From: Lentzea pudingi
GTDB lineage: Bacteria > Actinomycetota > Actinomycetes > Mycobacteriales > Pseudonocardiaceae
NCBI RefSeq assembly: GCF_014646255.1
Contig: NZ_BMNC01000025.1
Span: 43,077-78,250 of the forward strand
Reading direction: 5' to 3'
DNA length: 35,174 nt
Position numbers and translations under genes: made by a program. This document shows positions 1 to 7,767 of this stretch, piece by piece. The notes under the pieces are model-generated. The model worked only from the letters and a program-made list of their open reading frames with translations. It had not been told where the DNA came from and searched no databases. How positions within the stretch are numbered: the stretch's first letter is position 1; each line of letters begins with the position of its first letter.

Positions 1-14
1 ACGCTGCGGGGCTG

Positions 15-335
15 TCAGCCAGCCGGGGCGCCGTCGCAGGCGGCGTAGGACGCTGGGCGGTCGACCGTGAAGATCTCCAGCGGGCCGTTCCACCGCCAGG
101 GCGTGACGCAGGCGGCGTCGAGCACGCTGACGGGTGAACCGCCCCTGGCGCGGGTGCACGCGACGTAGCCGGGGGCGTGACCCTCGTCCAGCAGCGAGAG
201 CGGCCCGTTCCACTGCCACGGCGCGGCGCACAGGCGGTCGCCGGGTCCGTCGTGCTGACCAGCGGACGCCGGAATCGCCGCGGCCAGCACGGCACCGCCG
301 ATGACGGCGGTCGCGAAGAGCGTCTTCTTGATCAT
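15..335 (-). CDS. Small secreted twin-repeat protein, unknown function
   Basis: This predicted exported protein has 106 residues. The start at 335 is chosen because MIKKTLFATAVIGGAVLAAA followed by IPASAG is a typical signal peptide with an Ala-X-Ala-type cleavage site; the upstream extension in frame lacks such character. The mature part is about 80 residues and consists of two similar halves. Each half reads Cys-x-x-Pro-Trp-x-Trp-Asn-Gly-Pro-Leu, about 15 variable residues, then Tyr-x-Ala/Val-x-Cys, so each could hold one disulfide. No enzyme motif is visible. It lies 64 bp downstream of tsaE on the same strand and may be its own unit. I do not recognise the family. A small extracellular protein or surface ligand is possible, but function is unknown. 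Confidence 0.7.
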   Translation of the reverse strand: MIKKTLFATAVIGGAVLAAAIPASAGQHDGPGDRLCAAPWQWNGPLSLLDEGHAPGYVACTRARGGSPVSVLDAACVTPWRWNGPLEIFTVDRPASYAACDGAPAG

Positions 336-398
336 GCAGCGTGCATCGGCCGGCGGCGGCACGTCCTCAACGGACGTCACCCCAAGAGCCGAACAACG

Positions 399-872
399 TC
401 ACACGGGCAGGGTACGAGCGGTCCAACCGCCCTGCGGGATGAGCTGAGCTGTGCGAACGTCGTCGATTCCGCGCTCGAGGCGGATGAGCAGATGATCATC
501 GTTCAGGCGTTCCGCGACGCCCTCGCCCCACTCGACGGCGACCACCGCGTCGACCAGATCCGTGTCCAGGTCGAGGTCGTCCAACTCGTCCAGGTGACCC
601 CCGAGCCGGTACGCGTCGACGTGCACCAGCCGCACGCTCCGCCCCTCGGCCGGCTCGTGCACGCGGGCGACGACGAACGTCGGCGAGGACACCCGGCCCT
701 GCACGCCCATGCCGCGCGCCAGACCGCGCACGAACGCCGTCTTGCCGGCGCCCAGGGGCCCGGCGAGCAGCAACAGGTCACCCGCTCGCACGAGTTCACC
801 CAGCTTGCGGCCGAACTCCTCGGTGTCCTCCACCAGGGGCAGTTCGACGGTCTTCACGCTCGGCGCCACCAC
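399..872 (-). CDS. tsaE: TsaE, tRNA threonylcarbamoyladenosine biosynthesis ATPase
   Basis: TsaE is the ATPase that works with TsaB and TsaD to place the threonylcarbamoyl group on A37 of ANN-decoding tRNAs in the cytoplasm. The 157-residue product has normal family length. It carries a Walker A loop GPLGAGKT at residues 38-45, followed by the family signature RVSSPTFVVARVHE and HVDAYRL, and a VAVEWGEG segment near 113-120. The start overlaps the end of the upstream alpha/beta hydrolase by 19 bases, indicating translational coupling. In mycobacteria the alr-tsaE-tsaB-rimI-tsaD order is usual; here tsaB does not follow within the window, since a secreted protein gene comes next. Confidence 0.93.
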   Translation of the reverse strand: MVAPSVKTVELPLVEDTEEFGRKLGELVRAGDLLLLAGPLGAGKTAFVRGLARGMGVQGRVSSPTFVVARVHEPAEGRSVRLVHVDAYRLGGHLDELDDLDLDTDLVDAVVAVEWGEGVAERLNDDHLLIRLERGIDDVRTAQLIPQGGWTARTLPV

Positions 873-1951
873 TTCTTCCGACTCTCCCCGCGATCGGCCG
901 CGCAGCGTTCGACGAGCGCGACCAGGTGGTCGTTGACGAGATCAGCCTGCTCCATCATCACCATGTGCCCGGCACCGGGGGCCCGGACGAGGGTGGCGTG
1001 CGGCATCTCCTCGGCCATCCGCTCGGCGTGCGAGAACGGCGTGAGCTTGTCCGCGTCACCGCTCAGGATCAGCACCTCGCAGTGCCGCAGACCGGCCAGC
1101 GCCTTGTAGCGGTCGTGCGTGCCGAGGGTCTCCAGGAACTCGGTGAGCACCTTCACCGACGTCCCGTTGATCATCTGCTCCATCAGGTCCACCAGGGACG
1201 GGGCCACCTTGCGGTCACCGAACGCCCCCAGGCGGATGCCGCTCCAGGTGAGGCTCTTCGCGCTCCTGCGCACCCACTCGACCAGTCCCGGCTGCACACC
1301 GGCGAGCCGGCCGACGCCGAGCGTCACCGGGTTGTACCGCGAGAGCACGGACTTCGGCAGCCCCGCACCGCCCACCGCGCCGGCGGCCGTGCCGATCAAC
1401 GCGACGCCGCGCACCCGTTCCTCGAAGAGCTCCGGGTGCTTCTCGGCCAGCGCCATGATCGTCATGCCGCCCATGGAGTGGCCGACGAGCACCAGCGGGC
1501 CCTCCGGCACGACCGAGCGGATCACCGAGTCGAGGTCGAGCGCGAGCTGGTCGATCGTGCTGTGTTCGGGCGCCGACCGGCCGGACCGCCCGTGGCTGCG
1601 CTGGTCGTAGAGCACCTGGTGCACGCGCGGGTCGATCAGCTCGGCCAGGTCGCGGCGCTGGAAGTGGAAGCAGCGGCGGTCCAGCGCGAACCCGTGCACC
1701 AGCACGACGGTGATGTCCGGCTCGCCGCCGTCCGCGGGGTCGACCTCCTCGACGGAGATCGGCACGCCGTCCTCCGCGGCCACCGTCGACTCGCGATCGG
1801 GCCTCAGCAGCCCCAGCGGCTCGTCGGCGAGGCTGTCGGACGCGGTCTTGCGCTCGTGCGAGACCTTCGCGGTCTGCGCCACGGCGGCACCGGCCACGAC
1901 GGCGCCGACCGCACCACCGACCCACCCGACGACCTTCCACACCGGCTTCAC
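854..1951 (-). CDS. Membrane-anchored alpha/beta hydrolase
   Basis: This serine hydrolase of the alpha/beta fold has unknown substrate and 365 residues. The start is set at the GTG at 1951, whose GTGA overlaps the stop of alr; the frame stays open further upstream but only as a shadow of alr. Residues 7-28 form a Gly/Ala/Val-rich hydrophobic helix that could be a signal anchor. The oxyanion loop VHGFALD lies at 85-91 and the nucleophile elbow GHSMGG has Ser159. The acid is in SGDADKLTP and the base in GAGHMVMME near the C-terminus. The C-terminus KKWWRRA is strongly basic. It sits in an alr-hydrolase-tsaE operon with overlapping ends. A lipase/esterase or haloperoxidase-like activity is plausible, but the substrate cannot be named. 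Confidence 0.88.
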   Translation of the reverse strand: MKPVWKVVGWVGGAVGAVVAGAAVAQTAKVSHERKTASDSLADEPLGLLRPDRESTVAAEDGVPISVEEVDPADGGEPDITVVLVHGFALDRRCFHFQRRDLAELIDPRVHQVLYDQRSHGRSGRSAPEHSTIDQLALDLDSVIRSVVPEGPLVLVGHSMGGMTIMALAEKHPELFEERVRGVALIGTAAGAVGGAGLPKSVLSRYNPVTLGVGRLAGVQPGLVEWVRRSAKSLTWSGIRLGAFGDRKVAPSLVDLMEQMINGTSVKVLTEFLETLGTHDRYKALAGLRHCEVLILSGDADKLTPFSHAERMAEEMPHATLVRAPGAGHMVMMEQADLVNDHLVALVERCAADRGESRKKWWRRA

Positions 1952-3033
1952 GTGTAGATCCTCCGCACCCGCGGCCGGTACATCCCGCAGACGATCTCGT
2001 AGTCGATCGTCCCGGTCAGCTCCGCCCACTCCGTCGCCGTCGGCTCCCCCCGGCGTCCGTCGCCGAACAGGACGACCTCGGCACCCTCCGCGATCTCGTC
2101 GTCCCCGCAGTCCACGACGATCTGGTCCATGCAGACACGGCCCGCCACCGGGCGGCGCTTCCCGTCCAGGAGCACCTCCATCCGGCCGGAGAGCGCCCTC
2201 GGAACGCCGTCCGCATACCCGGCAGGCACCAGTGCCAGCGTCGTGTCCTTCTGCGCGGTCCACGTCATCCCGTAGGAGACGGACTCACCTGCGGGGATAC
2301 GTTTCGTGAGCGCCACGTGCGACCGGTAGCTCATGACCGGCCTCAGGTCGTGGTCGGTCGGGACCGGGTTCAGCCCGTAGATCGCGATCCCAGGCCTGAC
2401 GATGTCGAAGTGCAGGTCGGGCCTGGTCAGCAGGGCCGCGGAGTTCGCGATGTGCCTCTTCGGGTCGACGCCGAACGACCGCGCCACCTCGTAGGCGTCG
2501 TCGAACCGCTTGGCCTGCAGGTCGATGGACGGGTCGCCGATCTCGTCGGCGGACGCGAGGTGCGACCAGACGGCCACGACCTCGTGCTTCCTCGCGGCCT
2601 CCACGAGCGCGGGCCAGTCGTGCGGCTGGCAGCCGTTGCGGCTCAGGCCCGTGTCGATCTTCAGGTGGAGCCGTGGCCGCGCGTCGGCCTCGTCGGCCGC
2701 CTGTTCGATCCTGCGCAGGTCGGAGAGGGAGGCGATGGACATCTCGACGTCGGCCGCGAGACCGGCCGCCAGGTCCTCGTCCGGGGCGTCGAGCCAGGCG
2801 AGGATCGGGGCCTGGATGCCCGCGGCGCGCAGGGCGAGAGCTTCCTGCGTGCTGCACGAACCGAGCCAGGTCGCGCCCGCTTCGAGGGCGGCACGGGCGA
2901 CCTGGACCGCACCGTGGCCGTAGCCGTCCGCCTTGACGACGGCCATCGTCTCGGAGGACGGCGCGAGGCCGGCGAGCAGGGCGACGTTGTGCCGCAGCGC
3001 GCCTAGGTCGACGACAACTTCTGAACGGGCCAT
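1948..3033 (-). CDS. alr: Alanine racemase
   Basis: This PLP-dependent enzyme interconverts L- and D-alanine, supplying D-Ala for peptidoglycan. The product has 361 residues, the usual length. The PLP-binding lysine is Lys34 in AVVKADGYGHG and the second catalytic base is Tyr254 in ESVSYGMTW. The C-terminal domain carries GRVCMDQIVVDCG. The ATG at 3033 is preferred over an upstream in-frame extension because the family starts just before the ARSEVVVDLGALRHN strand. Its stop overlaps the GTG of the hydrolase by four bases. The nnr gene lies immediately upstream with a 37-bp gap, so nnr-alr-hydrolase-tsaE is probably co-transcribed. Confidence 0.96.
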   Translation of the reverse strand: MARSEVVVDLGALRHNVALLAGLAPSSETMAVVKADGYGHGAVQVARAALEAGATWLGSCSTQEALALRAAGIQAPILAWLDAPDEDLAAGLAADVEMSIASLSDLRRIEQAADEADARPRLHLKIDTGLSRNGCQPHDWPALVEAARKHEVVAVWSHLASADEIGDPSIDLQAKRFDDAYEVARSFGVDPKRHIANSAALLTRPDLHFDIVRPGIAIYGLNPVPTDHDLRPVMSYRSHVALTKRIPAGESVSYGMTWTAQKDTTLALVPAGYADGVPRALSGRMEVLLDGKRRPVAGRVCMDQIVVDCGDDEIAEGAEVVLFGDGRRGEPTATEWAELTGTIDYEIVCGMYRPRVRRIYT

Positions 3034-3070
3034 AACCCGTTCATCGTGCCATGTCAGCCGCTCAGGAGGA

Positions 3071-4456
3071 CTATGGCGCAACTCGCAGCGACCGGATCGC
3101 ATCCGGGACCGCCTCCATCAACCCCGACGCCGGCACCGGGGCCCCGTCCGCGCCCAGTTCCGCCGCCAGGACGTGCGCGTACGCCGCGTACCCGGCCGCC
3201 AGGAACGGGTCCAGGCCACTCGCCAGCAGCGCGCCGATGATCCCCGACAGCACGTCGCCCGACCCGGCCGTCGCGGGCCAGGACGACGTCGCCGAGTTCA
3301 CCAGCGCCCGTCCGTCCGGCGCGGCCACGACGGTCCGGTGGCCCTTGAGCAGGACCACGGCGTTGAACCGCTGGGCGGCTTTCCTGGCCGCCGCGACGCG
3401 ATCCGCGCCGACCGGACCGGCCAGGCGTTCGAACTCGCGGTCGTGCGGGGTCAGGACCAGGGCCGCGTCGGGGTCGCGGGCGTCCCAGAGCGACGGGGTC
3501 GAGGCAAGCAGCGTGATGGCGTCCGCGTCGGCGATAACCGGGACCCCGGCGTCCAGCACGAAGCGCAGCACCTCGGCCGAGGACGAGCCGGTTCCCATGC
3601 CGGGACCGACGACCCAGGCCTGGACGCGGCCGGCGTCGGTGATGGAGCCGGTGCAGATCGTCTCCGGCCAGCGGGCGCGGATGGCGTCGGCGGCGGGACC
3701 GGCGTAGCGGACCATGCCGGAGGTCGCGAGCACGGCGGCACCGGTGGAAAGCACCGCGGCGCCGGGATAGGTCGAACTGCCGGCCGCCACACCCGTGACG
3801 CCCTGGGTGTACTTGTCGTCGGACGGGCCCGGCACCGGCCAGGTGATGTCGGAGCGGTCGAGCAGCACGAAGTCGGGGTCGGACGGCCGCAGCCCGATGT
3901 CGACCAGGTGCACCTCGCCGCAGTCGGCCAGCGCGTGCACCGGCTTCAGGCAGCCGAACGTGACGGTGGTGTGCGCTCGTACGTGAGGCCCGGAGATCTC
4001 ACCGGTGTCCGGGTCGATGCCGGACGGCAGGTCGACGGCCAGGATCGGGGCGTTCACCGAGGAGACGAGAGCAGCCGCGTCCGGGCGCAACGGGCCGCGT
4101 GCGGACAGGCCGACGATGCCGTCGACCACCAGGTCGGGAGTGCCCACCTGGTCGGTGATCCGCCCGCCCGCGCGCCGGAAGGCCGCGAGCCCCTCGGCGT
4201 GCGCCTTCTCCGGCGCCAGCAGGACCGCGGACACCGCGACCCCGCGACGGCGCAGGAAGTACCCGGCCCAGAGGGCGTCGCCGCCGTTGTTGCCCGCACC
4301 CACGAGCAACGTGACGCGGCGCCGCCCGGACAGCAGTCTGAGGGCGTGGGTGGCCACACCGAACGCGGCCTTGCGCATCAACGAGCCCGGCGGGACGACC
4401 GCCATGAGCTCCTCTTCAGCGGACTTGACGCGTTCGGTGTGCCAGACGCCTCTCAC
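3071..4456 (-). CDS. nnr: Bifunctional NAD(P)H-hydrate epimerase / ADP-dependent dehydratase
   Basis: This is a metabolite-repair enzyme that restores NAD(P)H from its damaged hydrate: the N-terminal YjeF_N/NnrE domain epimerises R- and S-NAD(P)HX and the C-terminal ribokinase-like NnrD domain dehydrates the S form using ADP. The product has 461 residues, as expected for the fused form. The epimerase half shows GAGNNGGD at about 53-60 and VDLPSGIDPDTG at 141-152. The dehydratase half shows KYTQGVTGVAAGS at 215-227, VVGPGMGTG at 282-290, LTPHDREFERL near 335 and the catalytic GSGDVLSG with Asp401. The GTG start directly abuts the TGA of glmS, so the two genes are probably translationally coupled. 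Confidence 0.94.
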   Translation of the reverse strand: MRGVWHTERVKSAEEELMAVVPPGSLMRKAAFGVATHALRLLSGRRRVTLLVGAGNNGGDALWAGYFLRRRGVAVSAVLLAPEKAHAEGLAAFRRAGGRITDQVGTPDLVVDGIVGLSARGPLRPDAAALVSSVNAPILAVDLPSGIDPDTGEISGPHVRAHTTVTFGCLKPVHALADCGEVHLVDIGLRPSDPDFVLLDRSDITWPVPGPSDDKYTQGVTGVAAGSSTYPGAAVLSTGAAVLATSGMVRYAGPAADAIRARWPETICTGSITDAGRVQAWVVGPGMGTGSSSAEVLRFVLDAGVPVIADADAITLLASTPSLWDARDPDAALVLTPHDREFERLAGPVGADRVAAARKAAQRFNAVVLLKGHRTVVAAPDGRALVNSATSSWPATAGSGDVLSGIIGALLASGLDPFLAAGYAAYAHVLAAELGADGAPVPASGLMEAVPDAIRSLRVAP

Positions 4457-6316
4457 TCACTCGACGGTAACGGACTTCGCCAGGTTGCGAGGCTTGTCGA
4501 CGTCGTAGCCGCGGGCGGTCGCGATCTCGGCGGCGAGCACCTGCAGCGGGATCGTCGAGATGAGCGGCTGCAGCAGCGTCGGGACGGCCGGGATCTCGAT
4601 CAGGTGGTCGGCGAACGGACGGACCGTCTCGTCGCCCTCCTCCGCGATCACGATCGTGCGGGCGCCACGGGCCTGGATCTCGCTGATGTTCGACACCAGC
4701 TTCGAGTGCAGGACGGCACGGCCCTTCGGCGACGGCATGACCACGACGACCGGGAGGCCCTCCTCGATCAGCGCGATCGGGCCGTGCTTGAGCTCACCGG
4801 CCGCGAAGCCCTCGGCGTGCATGTACGCGAGTTCCTTGAGCTTCAGAGCGCCTTCGAGGGCCACCGGGTAACCGACGTGGCGGCCGAGGAACAGCACCGC
4901 CTTCGAGTCCGCGAGCTCCCGACCGAGAGCCTTGACCTGGTCGATGGTGCCGAGCACGCGGCGCACGGCCTCGGGCATGGCCTCCAGCTCGTGGAACTCG
5001 CGGGCGACCTCGTCCGGGTACTTGGTGCCGCGGGCCTGCGCGAGGGCCAGGCCCACCAGGTAGTTCGCGGCGATCTGGGCGAGGAACGCCTTCGTCGACG
5101 CGACACCGATCTCCGGACCGGCGTGCGTGTAGAGCACGGCGTCGGACTCACGCGGGATCTGCGCGCCGTTGGTGTTGCAGACGGCCAGGACGCGGGCCTT
5201 CTGCGCACGGGCGTGGCGCACGGCCTCCAGCGTGTCCGCGGTCTCGCCGGACTGCGAGACGGCGACGACGAGCGTGTCGCGGTCGAGCACCGGGTCGCGG
5301 TAGCGGAACTCGGAGGCGAGCTCGACCTCGACGGGCAGGCGGGTCCAGTGCTCGATCGCGTACTTTGCGACGAGACCGGAGTGGTAGGCCGAACCACAGG
5401 CGATGACGAAGACCTTGTCGACGTCGCGCAGGTCCTGGTCGGAGAGGCGCTGCTCGTCGAGGACGATCCGGCCGTTCGCGAAGTGGCCGCGCAGCGTGTT
5501 CGCCAGCGCCTCCGGCTGTTCCTCGATCTCCTTGAGCATGAAGTACTCGTGGCCGCCCTTCTCGGCGGCGCTGAGGTCCCAGTTGACCGTGAACGGCTTG
5601 GCCTGCGCGGGCTCGCCGTCGAAGTCGGTGACCTCGTAGCCGGAGCGGGTCAGCACGACCATCTGGTCCTGGCCCAGCTCGACGGCCTGCTTGGTGTGCG
5701 CGATGAACGCGGCCACGTCGCTCGCGACGAAGTACTCGTCCTCGCCGACACCGACGACCAGCGGCGAGTTGCGGCGGGCGGCGACGACCTGGTCCGGCTC
5801 GTCGGCGTGCGTGAAGACGAGCGTGAACGCGCCCTCCAGCCGGTTCACGACCTTGCGCACGCTGGCAGGCAGGTCGCCCTTCGTGTCGCCCTCCGCGTAG
5901 GCGAAGGACACGAGGTGCGCGACCGTCTCGGTGTCGGTGTCGGACGCCATCTCGACGCCGAGGCCCTCGAGCTCGGCGCGCAGCGCGAGGAAGTTCTCGA
6001 TGATGCCGTTGTGCACCACGGCGACGCGGTTCGTCGTGTCGCGGTGCGGGTGCGAGTTCTTGTCGATCGGCGCGCCGTGCGTCGCCCACCGGGTGTGACC
6101 CATGCCGACGGTGCCCACGAAGTTCTCGCGGCCCACGTCGTCGAGCAGCGTCTCCAGGTTCTGCAGCCGTCCGGCCTTGCGTTCGACGGCGAGGTCGTCG
6201 CCTGTCACGACCGCGACGCCCGCCGAGTCGTAACCCCGGTATTCGAGGCGCCTCAGCCCGTCCAGCACGACGTCGAGCGCCGACTGGTGACCCACGTATC
6301 CCACGATTCCGCACAC
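4457..6316 (-). CDS. glmS: Glucosamine-6-phosphate synthase (isomerizing)
   Basis: This enzyme converts fructose-6-phosphate and glutamine to glucosamine-6-phosphate, the first step toward UDP-GlcNAc and the cell wall. The 619-residue product has normal length. It begins MCGIVGYVG, so Cys2 becomes the N-terminal nucleophile of the glutaminase domain. GHTRWATHG follows near residue 69 and two SIS sugar-isomerase domains occupy the C-terminal half (VSQSGETADT, then HAEGFAAGELKHGP). The C-terminus LAKSVTVE is canonical. glmM, the next enzyme of the same pathway, lies about 5 kb away in the same window. The 134-bp gap to the divergent hydrolase must hold the promoter. I see no glmS ribozyme, which is known mainly from Firmicutes. 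Confidence 0.97.
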   Translation of the reverse strand: MCGIVGYVGHQSALDVVLDGLRRLEYRGYDSAGVAVVTGDDLAVERKAGRLQNLETLLDDVGRENFVGTVGMGHTRWATHGAPIDKNSHPHRDTTNRVAVVHNGIIENFLALRAELEGLGVEMASDTDTETVAHLVSFAYAEGDTKGDLPASVRKVVNRLEGAFTLVFTHADEPDQVVAARRNSPLVVGVGEDEYFVASDVAAFIAHTKQAVELGQDQMVVLTRSGYEVTDFDGEPAQAKPFTVNWDLSAAEKGGHEYFMLKEIEEQPEALANTLRGHFANGRIVLDEQRLSDQDLRDVDKVFVIACGSAYHSGLVAKYAIEHWTRLPVEVELASEFRYRDPVLDRDTLVVAVSQSGETADTLEAVRHARAQKARVLAVCNTNGAQIPRESDAVLYTHAGPEIGVASTKAFLAQIAANYLVGLALAQARGTKYPDEVAREFHELEAMPEAVRRVLGTIDQVKALGRELADSKAVLFLGRHVGYPVALEGALKLKELAYMHAEGFAAGELKHGPIALIEEGLPVVVVMPSPKGRAVLHSKLVSNISEIQARGARTIVIAEEGDETVRPFADHLIEIPAVPTLLQPLISTIPLQVLAAEIATARGYDVDKPRNLAKSVTVE

Positions 6317-6450
6317 GGAAAACAGACTAGCTAGACCACGCCACTAACCCTAATGAGTGAGCGAACTACGTCACCGCAGGTCAGGGACACGAGTGGTGTA
6401 GACCAATCTCGGGTGTGGTGCGCGCGACAGGATCGACTACGGTTCTCCCC

Positions 6451-7278
6451 ATGGCTCGCCGCGTGATCACGCTGACCGCGAAACAGGCCCTCGAGCAGCT
6501 CAGCAGGCCCGGACCGCACCCCGTGCTGCGCGGCGACCTCGCGCTCGTCGGCCTGCCGGGCGTGATCTTCACGCCGCGGTCCGGCCTGGGTCTGCCCGCC
6601 GTCGCCTTCGGCCACGGCTGGATGCAGCCCGTACGGCGCTACCACGGCCTTTTGCGGCACCTGGCCTCCTGGGGCGTGGTCGCCGCGGCACCGGCCGTGG
6701 AGCGCGGCCCGCTGCTGTCGGCACGGGTGCTGGCGGCGAACCTGCTGACCACTTTGGACATCAGCACCGGCGTGCGGCTCGGCACCGGTGAGATCAGCGT
6801 CGACCCCGCCCGGCTCGCGCTGGCCGGGCACTCGATGGGCGGCGGCGCGGCGGTGCTGGCGGCGGCGGGCGCGGACCGCGTCCGGGCCGTTGTGACTTTG
6901 GCCGCAACGGAGACGCGCCCGTCCGCACTGGACGCGGCACGGGAGGTGCGCGCGCCCGGCCTGCACCTCGCGGCGGGCGAGGACCGCATCGCACCGCCGG
7001 TCGGCCACTCCGAGGCGATCGCCCAGGCGTGGGCCGGTCCGGTGCAGCTGCGGCTGCTGCCCAAGGCCTCGCACCTCGGGTTCACCGAGGGCAGGCACTG
7101 GAGCGAGCTCATGCTCGACGGCAGCTCCGAACGGGGTTCGCACAAGCTCGGGCGCGCGTTCGTGACGGCGTTCCTGCTGCGGGTGATGACCGGCGACCGG
7201 ACGTACGACGAACTGCTCGACAGCGACCTGAAGGCTGCGAACCTCGTGTTCCAGCGGGAAGCCCTGCCCCGGCGCTGA
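6451..7278 (+). CDS. Alpha/beta hydrolase, dienelactone-hydrolase-like
   Basis: This 275-residue cytoplasmic serine hydrolase has unknown substrate. The nucleophile elbow is AGHSMGGG with Ser128, the oxyanion strand is VAFGHGW near 51-57, the acid lies in AAGEDRIAPP and the base in KASHLGF. The ATG at 6451 is chosen because the fold starts shortly after it. No Shine-Dalgarno sequence precedes it, and a TACGGT hexamer at 6438-6443 ends only 7 bp before the ATG, so a leaderless transcript is possible. The gene is divergent from glmS and convergent with the ESX-associated block. From memory, a hydrolase of similar size (Rv3438) occupies the same place next to glmS in Mycobacterium tuberculosis. 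Confidence 0.85.
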   Translation: MARRVITLTAKQALEQLSRPGPHPVLRGDLALVGLPGVIFTPRSGLGLPAVAFGHGWMQPVRRYHGLLRHLASWGVVAAAPAVERGPLLSARVLAANLLTTLDISTGVRLGTGEISVDPARLALAGHSMGGGAAVLAAAGADRVRAVVTLAATETRPSALDAAREVRAPGLHLAAGEDRIAPPVGHSEAIAQAWAGPVQLRLLPKASHLGFTEGRHWSELMLDGSSERGSHKLGRAFVTAFLLRVMTGDRTYDELLDSDLKAANLVFQREALPRR

Positions 7279-7283
7279 CGCTT

Positions 7284-7315
7284 CCGGCCCCGGTGCGAGT
7301 CGCACGCGGGGCCGG
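7284..7315. terminator. Bidirectional terminator hairpin
   Basis: CCGGCCCCG (7284-7292) pairs with CGGGGCCGG (7307-7315), and an inner GTGCG/CGCAC stem closes around AGT with one bulged G. It sits between the convergent hydrolase and 147-aa gene, so it can serve both. No T-tract follows, which is common for high-GC actinobacterial terminators. Confidence 0.7.
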
Positions 7316-7323
7316 AGAGCAGG

Positions 7324-7767
7324 TCAGCTGAGCCAGGTCTGGCCGCTCAGGTCGTCATCGTCGTCCACAGGTGCCGGACGGCGCCGGTGGACCGGCGGAG
7401 GCGGCGCGACCGGCGGCGGAGGCGGGGGCGGCACCGGAGCGGCCACCGGCGCCTGCTGCCGTGGCGCGTAGCCGCCGTCGTCGTCCTCCGGGCCGAACGC
7501 CATCTCGCCCGTGCCGCGGTCGGGACGGTCCCACTGCGGCTTGCGCTGCTGCTGCTTCTCACCCTGCTTGGTGATGTTCTCGGCGCTCTCGCGGGCCTCG
7601 GCCTGGTCGCGCTTCTGCTTGGCCTCGCGCGCCTCGATGTCGGCGGCGACCTTGTCCTGGTTCGCCCTGAGCTCCACCGAGACCTCGGCGGTGGAGCGGC
7701 GCGTCTTGGCGAGGTTGTCGTCGAACAGCGCCTGGACGCGCGGGTCCACTTCCCCGATCATCGCCAT
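7324..7767 (-). CDS. ESX-associated coiled-coil / Pro-rich protein, unknown function
   Basis: This 147-residue protein has no signal peptide and is predicted cytoplasmic. Residues about 10-75 are charged and strongly helical (heptad-like, rich in Lys, Glu, Gln and Ala) and look like a coiled coil. A low-complexity segment with long proline runs follows (about 105-130). The C-terminus is the acidic tail DDDDDLSGQTWLS. A very similar tail, DDDEDFSQSRILY, ends the 128-residue protein at 14989-15375. The start overlaps the end of the 899-aa gene by 10 bases, so the two are translationally coupled and probably work together. A second in-frame ATG lies two codons downstream. I do not recognise a named family; a cytoplasmic partner or chaperone of the large substrate is an inference from coupling only. 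Confidence 0.75.
   Translation of the reverse strand: MAMIGEVDPRVQALFDDNLAKTRRSTAEVSVELRANQDKVAADIEAREAKQKRDQAEARESAENITKQGEKQQQRKPQWDRPDRGTGEMAFGPEDDDGGYAPRQQAPVAAPVPPPPPPPVAPPPPVHRRRPAPVDDDDDLSGQTWLS

Noticed and set aside
6317..6450. glmS ribozyme or amino-sugar riboswitch upstream of glmS
   Set aside because: The 134-bp gap shows no ribozyme core-like pseudoknot, and the class is known mainly from Firmicutes.
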